A DNA stretch of 46,635 nt, from contig CADCEC010000015.1 in NCBI GenBank assembly GCA_902800395.1, forward strand, positions 1-46,635, given 5' to 3'. The notes below the pieces were generated by a model, which was not told where the DNA came from, did no database searches, and was given only the letters and a program-made list of their open reading frames with translations. The stretch's first letter is position 1. Each line of letters begins with the position of its first letter. Position numbers and translations under genes: made by a program. This DNA comes from an uncultured Bacteroidota bacterium. GTDB lineage: Bacteria; Bacteroidota; Bacteroidia; Bacteroidales; P3. Shown in pieces: positions 14,584 to 22,970 of this stretch.

Positions 14584-17403
14584 CTATTTGGCACAAAAAT
14601 TGCAGTAGCTTTTAGCAGGGCAGTAGGCGCAGGCTCCCGCCGACGGAGTAGCAATGAAGGGGAGGGCTGGATTCATCAGTTCCTCGGCTTTCTCTCGCAA
14701 CAGGGATTCAAAACTGTCGAGTTGCGCGGTGGTGATTTCCTCGCTGTCGTTCCAGGTGGCCAACTTGACATCCGAGCGCAGGTTGCGGAGCGGGTAGATG
14801 CCTACCTTGAGAGTGGAAAGTGGAGAGTGGAAAGTGGAAAGTGACTTGCGCGAATAGAGCAGCGCGTACCACATGAGCTGAAGCCATTTGCCGGGCATCT
14901 GCTCGTCGCCGTCATGATAGGTAATCTCTTTCTTCTCGAGTTTGCCGGTCTTGTAGTCGATAATGCGCAGACAGCCGTCGAGGGTGTCCACACGGTCGAT
15001 TTTGCCTTTGAGGGTCACGCCGTCGAGGAGAGGATGGCCGCTGATTTTCTCCTCCACGCCGTTGATGGTCAGCCGCTCGCCACGCTCCAGGTGCGACATC
15101 TCGTTCTTGAGGATATGACGCAGTTGCGCTTCGGCCACCGAATAGAGGAAACGGTTGCGTCCTTCGGTATTGCGCCCGCCCGAATAGAGTTCTTTGAAAG
15201 CTTGTTCCATATAGGTAGGCAGTTGCTCGAGAGCCTCTTTCAGGACCTCTTTCTTCAGCGGCTCGCCGCAGTGGGGTCTCAGGATGTTTTCCAGCACCTT
15301 GTGGATGCAGTCGCCCAGCTGCGAGGCGTCGAGGTCTTCGTCCATCTCCTCCTGCTCGTCGATGGCGAGCACACGGGAGTAGTAGTATTTCAGGGGACAT
15401 TCCATGTAGTCGACGAAGCTGGTGGGCGACAGCCCGTTCCGTCCCATCTCACGGAGCCGCTGCATGATGGCGTCGGTCTTGACTGCTTCCGGCTGCGGCC
15501 GTCCGACGGCCAGCGTGGCATCGGCCTTCACGGCCACCTGGGTGACCGGGATGTTGAATTTCGGCGCCAATTCGCTCTCCACCTGACGGATGAAACGACT
15601 GGCTTCACCCTTGCCCAGGCCGTCGTTTTCCGAGCTGTAGAGCAGGTACACCTGCTCGGCACGCTGCAAGAGACGGTAGAAATGGTGGGCGTAGACGCTA
15701 TCCTTCTCTACGTAGGTGGGGAGACCGAAGTGTACCTTCAGCTCATTGGGGATAAGGGTGTTGTCTCCGCGACCCGAAGGCAGCACACCTTCGTTGGCCG
15801 ACAGCAGGATGACGCGCTTGAAGTCTAGGTTGCGGGTCTCCAGCATACCCAGTATCTGCAAGCCCTGCAAGGGCTCGCCGCGCAGCGAGATGGCGTGGCG
15901 CTGGGCGATGCGGGTGTATATCTTCTCCAACGTCTCGGTACTGGTGACGAAGGGGTAGGTGTCCATGAGCAGCGAGAGGTTCTCCAAGATTTCGGCCAGG
16001 CTTCCCACGGCCTGCTTCTCTTTGAGGTTCTTCTCAAGCAGGTCACTGCCCACCATATCGGTGGCCAGCTGTTTGAAAATTGCCAGGCATTCGGCAGGCG
16101 TGGGCTTGTGGTCGGGGAAGAGGTAGAGCAGTTTCGAGGGCTCTTCGGCACCGGCTTCGCGCAGCAGCGCCTCGATGTCAGCGGCGGTGCAGCGGATGCG
16201 GTTTCCTTTCCGCATCAGATGCTCTATGTTATGACGCAAATTGTTGACTTTTAACAGGCCGGCAACGAAGCGGTCGGAGAAGAGTTCTGTCAATGTGCTG
16301 TGGTAGTATCCGCGGGCGTCCTGCTGGCGGTAGAGGGCGAAGAGACGTCCTATCAGCGCGTGGACCATGCTGTTGCTGTAGGAGTAGCCCATGGTGATGT
16401 TCACCGTGTAGGGTACCGTGGTGTCAGGCAGCGCGTTGAGGGTGGGGATGAGCAGGCTCTCGTCGGCCAGCACGATAGCGGTGCTCTCGGCTTCTTTGGG
16501 ATCGAGCCACTCGGGATGCTGCGACAGCAGCTGCCCCGTGTATTTGCACTGCATGATGTTCTCCGGACAGTCGACGACGGTGATATGCTTGTCGCCGATA
16601 CCGAAGCGCGAAGGTCCCGTGGGGCGTATCTCGGGGAAGTCGCCCATGTGCTTGTTGAGGAAGTAGCCGGCCTCTTGGTGAGGCTCGAGGAAGTAGATGT
16701 CGTTGTCGCACAGCAGGTGTCCCACACCGCGCCGCACAAACTCGCCGATAATCCGTTCCTCGCAGCGCGACAGGGCATTGAATCCCACGAAATATACCGC
16801 TTTCCATTTATCTTGAATTCCTTGAACTCCTCGAACTCCTTGAACTCCTATATTTTCTGCCACCTTGCGGTAAGCCATACCGTTGTAGGCTTTTCCTTGC
16901 GAGAGCAGCCGCTCGTGGAGACGCGTGTAGTAGTCGTAGAGCGAGTGGTAGAACTCCAAGTACTTTCGTTGGAAATCCGTCTCGCCGCCGCCCTCGATGT
17001 CCCATTCGCCGATGGCCTTCAGCGAGTGCAGGTTGTCGAAAATCTGGCGGGCATCGACGAGGTACTGGTCAATCTCCGAGAAGTCGCGCATCATCAGGTC
17101 ACCGAAGGAGATGAACTCCTCGAAGGTCTGGTATTTGCGCTCCGTGCCGCCGAGCTGCACGTGGATATTGTAGAGTTCGAAGAGCAGGAACTCGTTGGGC
17201 ACAATCTCCAGGCCGCCAAGCTGTGCGATGAAGTCGTCGATGGCCATCACCTGCGGCAGGAAACTGGCGCGCCCCAGGGTGGTGAACTGCTTCGTGAAGA
17301 AGCGCTTCGAGCGGTTGTTGTTGAACACCACCAGCACCTCGTCGGTGTCCCGCGGGTGCTCGTCGACGATGCGCCGGGCTATCTGTTTCAGGAAAGTGTC
17401 CAT
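14584..17403 (-). CDS. AddB-like nuclease with inactive helicase region, Fe-S cluster type
   Basis: The 939-residue product resembles the AddB subunit of AddAB-type recombination nucleases, which resect double-strand breaks. The N-terminal two thirds look like an UvrD-type fold without a recognisable Walker A motif (ILLSANEGVLPSGRGDNTLIPNELKVHFGL is typical of AddB). The C-terminus has a PD-(D/E)xK nuclease core, GKIDRVD then RIIDYKTGK. Four cysteines for a 4Fe-4S cluster are in place: one in ECPLKYYY (about residue 668) and three in CAYCPAKSYCNFC near the end. Two tandem arrays are translated in it: GVQGVRGVQGIQ (about 186-197) and LSTFHSPLSTL (about 853-864). No AddA gene lies in this window. 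Confidence 0.85.
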   Translation of the reverse strand: MDTFLKQIARRIVDEHPRDTDEVLVVFNNNRSKRFFTKQFTTLGRASFLPQVMAIDDFIAQLGGLEIVPNEFLLFELYNIHVQLGGTERKYQTFEEFISFGDLMMRDFSEIDQYLVDARQIFDNLHSLKAIGEWDIEGGGETDFQRKYLEFYHSLYDYYTRLHERLLSQGKAYNGMAYRKVAENIGVQGVRGVQGIQDKWKAVYFVGFNALSRCEERIIGEFVRRGVGHLLCDNDIYFLEPHQEAGYFLNKHMGDFPEIRPTGPSRFGIGDKHITVVDCPENIMQCKYTGQLLSQHPEWLDPKEAESTAIVLADESLLIPTLNALPDTTVPYTVNITMGYSYSNSMVHALIGRLFALYRQQDARGYYHSTLTELFSDRFVAGLLKVNNLRHNIEHLMRKGNRIRCTAADIEALLREAGAEEPSKLLYLFPDHKPTPAECLAIFKQLATDMVGSDLLEKNLKEKQAVGSLAEILENLSLLMDTYPFVTSTETLEKIYTRIAQRHAISLRGEPLQGLQILGMLETRNLDFKRVILLSANEGVLPSGRGDNTLIPNELKVHFGLPTYVEKDSVYAHHFYRLLQRAEQVYLLYSSENDGLGKGEASRFIRQVESELAPKFNIPVTQVAVKADATLAVGRPQPEAVKTDAIMQRLREMGRNGLSPTSFVDYMECPLKYYYSRVLAIDEQEEMDEDLDASQLGDCIHKVLENILRPHCGEPLKKEVLKEALEQLPTYMEQAFKELYSGGRNTEGRNRFLYSVAEAQLRHILKNEMSHLERGERLTINGVEEKISGHPLLDGVTLKGKIDRVDTLDGCLRIIDYKTGKLEKKEITYHDGDEQMPGKWLQLMWYALLYSRKSLSTFHSPLSTLKVGIYPLRNLRSDVKLATWNDSEEITTAQLDSFESLLREKAEELMNPALPFIATPSAGACAYCPAKSYCNFCAK
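14811..14845. repeat. Heptad array inside AddB-like gene
   Basis: Copies gagtgga, aagtgga, gagtgga, aagtgga, aagtgac, translated near the nuclease C-terminus, between LLYSRK and KVGIYPLRNL. Confidence 0.85.
16813..16848. repeat. 9-bp array inside AddB-like gene
   Basis: Copies ttgaattcc, ttgaactcc, tcgaactcc, ttgaactcc, translated on the minus strand as four Gly-(Val/Ile)-(Gln/Arg) triplets. Confidence 0.85.
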
Positions 17404-17408
17404 TGAAA

Positions 17409-17436
17409 GGTTATGGGTTATAGGTTATTGGTTATG
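17409..17436. repeat. Heptad array at the AddB/nucleotidyltransferase junction
   Basis: Copies ggttatg, ggttata, ggttatt, ggttatg. It supplies the stop codon and last codons (LHNQ) of the nucleotidyltransferase and reaches to 6 bp from the AddB-like start. Confidence 0.85.
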
Positions 17437-18138
17437 GAGTGCTGCCGCAGCGAGAGCTAGGGTTTCGGGTTTGCCGACATCGAGCCAGTGGTCGGGGGAA
17501 TGCACGTAGGAGCCGATGCGGTAGCCCTCACGGCTCAGCCGTATGTATTCGTCGATGACGGGGTATGGGTGGTCCGCCTCCGGCAGCAGCGCGAACAACT
17601 CCGGCGACACCACGCTGATGCCGCTGAAAGCCAGCAGACTTGGATTTATGGATTTCGCCGCAGGCGGGAAACTCTCGGCCCGGCCAAGGAACAATCCGCT
17701 CTCGTCGAACGCCAGCATCCGCTTTGTCTGCCGCTGGCTCACGCACAGCGTCACCAGATTCTTCTGCTCCTTGTGGTGGCGTTCTAGGTCCTGCAGGTCG
17801 ATATCCGAAAGGATGTCCACATTATGGATGAGGATGTTGCCCTTCCCGGAAAAGAATGCCGCTGCCTTCTTGAGCCCGCCGCCGGTGTCCAGCAGCAGCT
17901 CGCGCTCGTCGCTGATATCGATAGCCGCCTGCCAAGTGTGACTCTTGATGAAATCAATCACTTTGTCGGCGAAATGATGCACGTTGACCACGATATGCTT
18001 CACGTTAGCCGCCTCCAACCGCCGGATGGTGCGTTCCAGCAGGGTAACCCCGTTAATCTCCACCAGCGCCTTAGGCCTGTCGTTGGTCAGCGGCCGCAGC
18101 CGCGTCCCCAATCCCGCCGCAAGAATGAATCCTTCCAT
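17425..18138 (-). CDS. Sugar-1-phosphate nucleotidyltransferase (MurU/RfbA type)
   Basis: The 237-residue product begins with the nucleotide-binding signature MEGFILAAGLGTRLRPLTNDRPKALVEINGVTLLE and has NVDILSDID for metal binding at about residues 105-113. It would couple NTP and a sugar-1-phosphate to a nucleotide sugar for envelope or cell-wall recycling. The size (about 235) fits MurU-like or short RfbA-like enzymes, and the substrate cannot be read from sequence. RBS AAAGGA precedes ATG 18138. The last codons lie in a heptad array, and 21 bp separate it from the AddB-like gene. Confidence 0.85.
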   Translation of the reverse strand: MEGFILAAGLGTRLRPLTNDRPKALVEINGVTLLERTIRRLEAANVKHIVVNVHHFADKVIDFIKSHTWQAAIDISDERELLLDTGGGLKKAAAFFSGKGNILIHNVDILSDIDLQDLERHHKEQKNLVTLCVSQRQTKRMLAFDESGLFLGRAESFPPAAKSINPSLLAFSGISVVSPELFALLPEADHPYPVIDEYIRLSREGYRIGSYVHSPDHWLDVGKPETLALAAAALHNQ

Positions 18139-18324
18139 AATCGTCCTTTCCCCTTTACAACGCCGAAACTCGATATTTATTGTCTACTCTGTCAAACGAG
18201 TATGTTTTTATGCCCCTTCTCCATGAAAAAAAGTTAAAAAAACATATTGTCCTTGTAAAAACGAAATATAATTCTTTCCTTTGCAAAAAGTTTACAAAAG
18301 ATGATGTGATAAAAAACGTTGATT

Positions 18325-20077
18325 ATGAAATACCTAAAGCAAATACTTTTTTTTATTTCTAGTGTTTCTTTGTTCAAATGAAATGATGTCACAGAGAACG
18401 TTGTTAAGAGAATTGAATGTTGGGAGAGACAATAATGCTTTAATGGAAATTGGAAGCAGGATGGGAGTGTTGTCGGTTTTCCCAATTGCTATAGAAAATG
18501 ACATTCTTTTCTCGGAGGATACATTGTTTAAATTGGAGTTAAACGGGCAAGTGTTTCCCGTATCAAAAAAATGGCTTAAAATCAGAGATGTCAATTCGTA
18601 TTCTTTCTATGGGCAAGGGGATAGCAATAACCTTATGTTGTCTTTTTTGAACGAAGACATTCAAGGTGTTCTTACAATAGACAATCACTCGTACTCAATT
18701 GAAACATATCAAAACGAATGTTATATTGTCCAGATAGACAATACTATTTTACACGAAGATTGTGACGGATTAGACATGTCGGTCGTTCAAGATGTAGGTA
18801 ATGACAGATTGCAAGAAATGGAGGAGTCTGGAGTGGAAATAATCTCATCCGAACATGTGATGAATAGATTCCATGATGGAAGTGGTGACATAAAGGTATT
18901 GGTGATGTATACACCCGCTGCTGCCAATTCAGTCAGTAATATTGTCAATACAGCGTATTTAGCAGAGGAATTGTCTAACCAATCCTTTGACAACAGCAGT
19001 ATTGCATGTAAGATTGAGGTTGTATATATTGGCAAGACAGATTACGTGGAAGTTGGCTCGCAGTTTGATGTGGATAGATTTCAAGGTACGTCTGACGGAT
19101 ACATGGATGAAGTTCATTCTTTGCGTGATAAATATGCTGCGGATGTATGTGTCCTTTTGACAGATTATCACTTATCAACCTGTGGACGGGCGACAAGAAT
19201 CAAAGCCAATAGTGATAGCGCGTTCTGTGTGGTACAAGCTTATTAATGTTCCACTGCATATTATTCTTTTATTCATGAAATAGGACATCTTATGGGCTGT
19301 AGACATGATTATGAGATGGATCCTCGATATTCTCCATATGAGTTTGGCCACGGATACATCAATCCAGACAAGACATGGAGAACAATTATGGCATATCCAA
19401 ATGAATGCCAAGGGTGCGATAGAATCCAATATTGGTCCAATCCCTATGTTATTTATCATGGTGAGACGATGGGAACTACAAGTTTGTGTAATAATGCAAA
19501 GGTGTGGAATATCCGCTATGAAGAGGTTGGTGCCTTTGAGAGCATTGCCACCAATGTTGTCATTTCTTCAAACACTATACCAAATGGGTTGAATTATGGT
19601 TTCATCGAGGCAAGCTCTCGCGTGGAGACCAGTGGTAATACCATTCTGCAAAGTGGGCAGGAATTAACTATTAAGGCAGGAGAGGAGATTGTTTTTTCCG
19701 ATGGTTTCGAGTCTTCGGCAGGTTCCGAACTCAATGCTTTTGTTTCTTCTTCTCCAGCCACAATGCTCTATGTAACATTATCTGATCAACCGGTAATGGA
19801 GGTGTCCCCGGTTCGACAAATAGATGCAAATTTGTCCGAACGAGTGGTTTCTGTTTTCCCCAATCCGACCACAAACGATTTGTGCATACATAATAAAGGG
19901 ACGGATGCACCTCAAAGAATCAACATCTTAGATATATGGGGTAGAATTATTCTGCCAGATATTCCTATGAATTTATTATCAACTAGTGTCGATTTGTCAC
20001 AACTTCCGTCAGGAATATATTTTATCGATGTTGAGTTCGCAAATCGCCATGAGCGATTCAAAATAGTAAAGAAATAG
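18325..20077 (+). pseudogene. Secreted reprolysin-like zinc metalloprotease with T9SS domain, two lesions
   Basis: The pieces together form one metzincin-type protease of about 580 residues. ATG 18325 opens a signal peptide that runs out of frame at a tract of eight T (18347-18354); with seven T it would read MKYLKQILFLFLVFLCSNEMMSQ and join the long frame that is open to 19243. A TAA (19244-19246) then breaks that same frame, after FCVVQAY and just before CSTAYYSFIHEIGHLMGCRHD, the HExxHxxGxxHD zinc motif; the Met-turn is TIMAYP. Beyond lie a repeat-type beta domain (ILQSGQELTIKAGEEIVFSDGFE) and a type A sorting domain (VFPNPTTNDLCIH). The region is AT-richer than its neighbours. Decay, phase variation or sequence error are all possible. 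Confidence 0.8.
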
Positions 20078-20085
20078 TAAATCCC

Positions 20086-20442
20086 ATGAAAATAAAACAC
20101 GTCATACTGATTTTTCCCTTAATCTTTCTGTCATCCTGCAGCAGGGAGAAGGATACCGTCGGATTATACAGGTGGGGTGGAGGGGGATATATAGAATATA
20201 AAGAGACAATAGGATATGACTTTGACTCTGCATTTGATTCTCTTTTGAGAAGGGATCTTTTTAGACCCCAAGAGCCGTACATTATTGTTCCTGAACCTGT
20301 GACGGTGGAATATCCCGATGATGATAGGGTATTCTTTTGGATTGCTTTCAAGGACACCACAGGTAGGTATTATCTGGCATCCCCTTCTAATGTGCTCGAC
20401 ACCAAGGGTTGCTGGTACAGAATATTATTTCCGGAAGATTAA
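20086..20442 (+). CDS. Small lipoprotein, 118 aa
   Basis: The product has a lipoprotein signal peptide (MKIKHVILIFPLIFLSSC, Cys18) and a mature part of about 100 residues with YRWGGGGYIEYKET and an aromatic, Pro-containing C-terminus. It follows the broken metalloprotease by 8 bp on the same strand, so the two were probably one transcription unit, and shares its lower GC. I recognise no family. It could be a partner or inhibitor of the protease; this is inference from position alone. Confidence 0.65.
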   Translation: MKIKHVILIFPLIFLSSCSREKDTVGLYRWGGGGYIEYKETIGYDFDSAFDSLLRRDLFRPQEPYIIVPEPVTVEYPDDDRVFFWIAFKDTTGRYYLASPSNVLDTKGCWYRILFPED

Positions 20443-20448
20443 AATCCG

Positions 20449-21159
20449 TCAGTCGGTCAATCCGCCGTAGCTCTTGGCGGCCGTCTGCAGGGCCTCGTCG
20501 GTGGTGAACCGCTGGTAGTAGGTGCAGCGGGTGACGAGGGCCTGCGACGAACAGCGGTCGCCGTTCACGCGCACCAATGCCCAGCCCTTCATCTCGTCAT
20601 CGAACTCCGCGCCCGTCAGCGCCAGACAGCCCTCCACCTCCGTCATCTCGCTCAGCGCCACCTCGCGCTTATTGAAGCGCACCTGCGGCGACCGCCCGTC
20701 GGTGAGTTGCTCGGCGGTGTAGAGCCACAGCTCCTCGCCCTGCTTCAGTTCTGCGGCCTTGAGGTTTGTCAGCAGCGCCGAATCCCCCAGCCGTTGCTTC
20801 ACCACCGGCAGCGTTCCGTCGCTCACCGGAATATCCGGCAACAGAAACGAAGCATCGCTCCCCGGCCCCGTCTTCGGTACATACACCACCACCGGCAGTC
20901 GGTCGGCATACGAAACGAAGCCGTTATAGTTGGTATTGTTCTGCGTGAACATTGGTTTGCACCAGGTGATTGCATGCCACAGTGCAATCGAGTGCCGATG
21001 CCGCTGCCGCTGGTCGAACTGCAGGATTTTGTTGCTACGCTTCTCCTGCGATTTCGATACACGCGATACGACATCTCCATTCCTAAGGTAATTCGTCACT
21101 CCGGCCTTTGGATGGCGACCGAGCATCATCATACCATTGGGTGTATTTTTTTTCTTCAT
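20449..21159 (-). CDS. Unknown protein, 236 aa
   Basis: There is no signal peptide. The basic N-terminal 75 residues contain LGRHPKAGVTNYLRNGDVVSRVSKSQEKRSNKILQFDQRQRHRHSIALWHA in pieces, followed by a beta-rich acidic half (LPVVVYVPKTGPGSDASFLLPDI). The pattern of a conserved basic start and variable later part recalls the DUF6266-type proteins of Bacteroidota, but I cannot confirm this. It has its own promoter (21347-21354) and an unusually long leader of about 185 nt that holds an 11-bp tandem array and a hairpin. It converges with the lipoprotein gene 7 bp away. Confidence 0.6.
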   Translation of the reverse strand: MKKKNTPNGMMMLGRHPKAGVTNYLRNGDVVSRVSKSQEKRSNKILQFDQRQRHRHSIALWHAITWCKPMFTQNNTNYNGFVSYADRLPVVVYVPKTGPGSDASFLLPDIPVSDGTLPVVKQRLGDSALLTNLKAAELKQGEELWLYTAEQLTDGRSPQVRFNKREVALSEMTEVEGCLALTGAEFDDEMKGWALVRVNGDRCSSQALVTRCTYYQRFTTDEALQTAAKSYGGLTD

Positions 21160-21204
21160 TTTTAAGTTCTCCTAATGAGTTAAAGATTAATTATTCCTTA
21201 ATCA

Positions 21205-21263
21205 TTTGTCCTATATTTGTCCTATATATGTCCTATATTTGTCCTATCAAAAATAGGACAAAT
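21205..21263. repeat. 11-bp tandem array with inverted copy in a leader
   Basis: Four copies: tttgtcctata, tttgtcctata, tatgtcctata, tttgtcctatc. The last copy also forms a perfect 11-bp inverted repeat, atttgtcctat / ataggacaaat (21237-21247 and 21253-21263), with a 5-nt loop. It sits between the promoter at 21347 and the start at 21159. Confidence 0.85.
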
Positions 21264-21346
21264 AACGAGCAAATATATTGCTATTATCGGGCAAATGTAC
21301 TACTTGACAATCACTTAACGACTGCCACTCAGCGTCGTCAGTGCTA

Positions 21347-21354
21347 CAAAGATA
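21347..21354 (-). promoter_or_regulatory. -7 motif of the 20449-21159 gene
   Basis: TATCTTTG on the minus strand, with a TTG about 18 nt upstream. Confidence 0.55.
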
Positions 21355-21404
21355 CGAATTCTTTTTGAATTGGCAAGATATTTTTCGAAAAAAAGAGATT
21401 TGGA

Positions 21405-21434
21405 TTAAAAAAAACCGCCCCGAGAGGAGCGGTT
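21405..21434 (-). terminator. Rho-independent terminator after the barrel gene
   Basis: On the minus strand a stem AACCGC/GCGGTT (21413-21434) is followed by a run of T, 29 bp after the stop of the gene ending at 21463. Confidence 0.75.
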
Positions 21435-21462
21435 GATGATTTTTAATGGTTTTTATTCTCGG

Positions 21463-21921
21463 TCAGAAGGTGTAGCCGACGCCGAAGAAAAACTGGCTGG
21501 TCTTTTTCGAGCAGTTGGCGGGGGCGTTGTCCATACGGTTGAGGAGGCCAAGGTTGTAGCCGAACTCGAAGCTGAACTTAGCGAAGGAGATCTGACCTCC
21601 GACGGTGGCACCGAGATCGAAACGGGTCAGCACCTTGTTGTCGTAGGTGTCGCCGGAGAATCCGATGGTGGCCTGTGGACCGACGAAGAGACCGAGTCCG
21701 ATTTTGTCCAGTTGGAAGACATAATTCACAAGCACCGGAATCCGGATGTCCATGAGGTCTTTGGCGAATGCGAAATAGGCTCCCGGAGCCACGCCGAGAC
21801 CGCCGCTGACGTTGTAGTCGTAGGTGAAGCCCACATAAGAGCCGTCTTCGGTGTCGGAACCAGTGACGCCAGCCATATCGGTCTTGACGGTATAACTCTG
21901 ATACCCGACGTGAACGCTCAC
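21463..21921 (-). CDS. Outer-membrane beta-barrel protein lacking a signal peptide
   Basis: The product is an eight-strand-type porin-like barrel with alternating hydrophobic strands (SYVGFTYDYNVSGGLGVAPGAYFAF, IGLGLFVGPQATIGFSG in pieces) and the terminal aromatic SQFFFGVGYTF used for outer-membrane assembly. The frame extends upstream only to KANAQ, which looks like the end of a signal peptide. Before that lies a perfect promoter (TTTG, 21 nt, TATATTTG at 21946-21953), so the TTG start at 21948 falls inside the promoter and GTG 21921, with AGGAAAAG 11 nt upstream, is the plausible start. The secretion signal thus seems lost; the gene may be decayed or the region misjoined. Confidence 0.65.
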   Translation of the reverse strand: MSVHVGYQSYTVKTDMAGVTGSDTEDGSYVGFTYDYNVSGGLGVAPGAYFAFAKDLMDIRIPVLVNYVFQLDKIGLGLFVGPQATIGFSGDTYDNKVLTRFDLGATVGGQISFAKFSFEFGYNLGLLNRMDNAPANCSKKTSQFFFGVGYTF

Positions 21922-21945
21922 CTGAGCATTGGCTTTTCCTGCGTG

Positions 21946-21978
21946 CAAATATAGCTAAGTTTATAAAATAAAGCAAAA
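21946..21978 (-). promoter_or_regulatory. Promoter abutting the barrel gene
   Basis: Minus strand TTTG (21975-21978), 21 nt, TATATTTG (21946-21953). It occupies the place where a signal peptide would be expected. Confidence 0.6.
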
Positions 21979-21989
21979 AAATGTAAAAA

Positions 21990-22014
21990 AAAAGAGACTC
22001 CCGTGTGGGAGTCT
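21990..22014 (-). terminator. Rho-independent terminator of ssrA
   Basis: On the minus strand a stem AGACTCCC/GGGAGTCT is followed by a run of nine T. Confidence 0.85.
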
Positions 22015-22019
22015 TTGTG

Positions 22020-22412
22020 TGGAGCTGGGCGGAGTCGAACCGCCGTCCAAACAGTTAACAGATGTGCTTTCTACATGCTTATCCGGTGGTTGGTTGTCGG
22101 GGTGGCTCCGGACATCGGCACCCAAGGCCACCCGTAGTCTCTGAAGGTTTCGCCGGCAGGTAGAGACGTCGTGCTGGCTATCCCGTCTTTCTTAGCACCT
22201 CCTGGTCAGCAGCCGACGGTCGGGGCGGCTGGGAGATGTCCCGTTCCCGCGCCTTGCGCGGGAATTAAGCCGAACTTACTGTGCTTCGGTTAGGCAGCGA
22301 GAGCGTAGTTGTTTTCGCCAATTATTGTTTTGCGTCTGTGGTTAAGGCTTCTGGCGCGTCAGCCTGCATGCTTACAAACCCATTATCCCTGCTGTCAAAA
22401 CCAAGCAGCCCC
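22020..22412 (-). ncRNA. ssrA: tmRNA
   Basis: The 5' end GGGGCTGCTTGGTTTTGACA and the 3' end with TTCGACTCCGCCCAGCTCC pair as the tRNA-like acceptor stem (GGGGCTG with CAGCTCC). The tag frame reads GGC GAA AAC AAC TAC GCT CTC GCT GCC TAA, giving GENNYALAA, the Bacteroidota-type tag. The CCA end is not encoded. tmRNA rescues ribosomes stalled on broken mRNA and marks the peptide for proteolysis. It has its own terminator; a heptad array lies 1 bp upstream of its 5' end, where its promoter should be. Confidence 0.95.
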
Positions 22413-22413
22413 A

Positions 22414-22447
22414 GGTAACGGTTAAAGGTTAACGTTTAACGGTTAAA
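22414..22447. repeat. Heptad array upstream of ssrA
   Basis: Copies ggtaac, ggttaaa, ggttaac, gtttaac, ggttaaa occupy the ssrA promoter region. Confidence 0.85.
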
Positions 22448-22468
22448 GCCTTTAAGTTGTAAGTGACA

Positions 22469-22495
22469 AAAAAAGTTCTCTTTGTGGAGAACTTC
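22469..22495 (-). terminator. Terminator of tRNA-Asp
   Basis: On the minus strand a GAAGTTCTC/GAGAACTT stem is followed by a run of seven T. Confidence 0.8.
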
Positions 22496-22504
22496 TTTTG
22501 TGTT

Positions 22505-22582
22505 TGGCGGTCCGGACGAGACTCGAACTCGCGACCCCATGCGTGACAGGCATGTATTCTAACCAAACTGAACTACCGGACC
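22505..22582 (-). tRNA. tRNA-Asp (anticodon GTC)
   Basis: The acceptor stem GGTCCGG pairs with CCGGACC, the anticodon loop is CTGTCAC with GTC, and the T-loop is TTCGAGT. The discriminator is G and a CCA end is encoded. It is a single-gene unit with its own promoter and terminator. Confidence 0.95.
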
Positions 22583-22648
22583 GTTTCGGTGTGCGATCTT
22601 GTGTCGCAAACCAAAAATCTACAGGATTTTTTGGTTGCTTTCTCTCTC

Positions 22649-22692
22649 GAAAGCGGGTGCAAAAGTACGAACATTTTTGAAACTGACAAAAA
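22649..22692 (-). promoter_or_regulatory. tRNA-Asp promoter block (copy 1)
   Basis: Minus strand TTTG, 19 nt, TACTTTTG (22660-22667). The whole block of about 44 bp recurs upstream of tRNA-His with one difference. Confidence 0.75.
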
Positions 22693-22699
22693 AAAAATT

Positions 22700-22730
22700 A
22701 GTGGAAAGTGGAAAGTGGAAAGTGGAAAGT
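22700..22730. repeat. Perfect heptad array between the tRNA genes
   Basis: Four exact copies of agtggaa plus agt, just upstream of the tRNA-Asp promoter. Confidence 0.9.
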
Positions 22731-22846
22731 TGATTGTCAGTGTGTTGTGTTTTAAATTTTTTTATTGGGACGGAGAATTTTGCGAATGAATCGAAGCTAC
22801 GCGGGCTGTTTTTTTTTCATTTTTTAGCCATCTATTCGAATAAAAA

Positions 22847-22872
22847 AAGAGAGGCCGTTTGTCGGTCTCTCT
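22847..22872 (-). terminator. Terminator of tRNA-His
   Basis: On the minus strand GAGAGACCG/CGGCCTCTC stem followed by a run of seven T. Confidence 0.8.
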
Positions 22873-22876
22873 TCGG

Positions 22877-22951
22877 GGTGGGAGGTGGGGCTCGAACCCA
22901 CGACCTCCAGATCCACAATCTGGCGCTCTAACCAGCTGAACTACGCCCACC
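22877..22951 (-). tRNA. tRNA-His (anticodon GTG)
   Basis: The anticodon stem CCAGA/TCTGG closes the loop TTGTGGA, with GTG as anticodon. An extra 5' G (G-1) opposite C73 is present, as in histidine tRNAs. The CCA end is not encoded. One acceptor mismatch (C6-T67) is seen. Confidence 0.92.
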
Positions 22952-22970
22952 GTGTACCTTTCCTCTTTCG

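Noticed and set aside
16300-17406. 368-codon ORF on the plus strand
   Set aside because: Antisense frame of the AddB-like gene with no recognisable motif.
22413-22470. Riboswitch or T-box upstream of ssrA
   Set aside because: The stretch is only a heptad array and A/T-rich promoter sequence; no conserved riboswitch core is visible.
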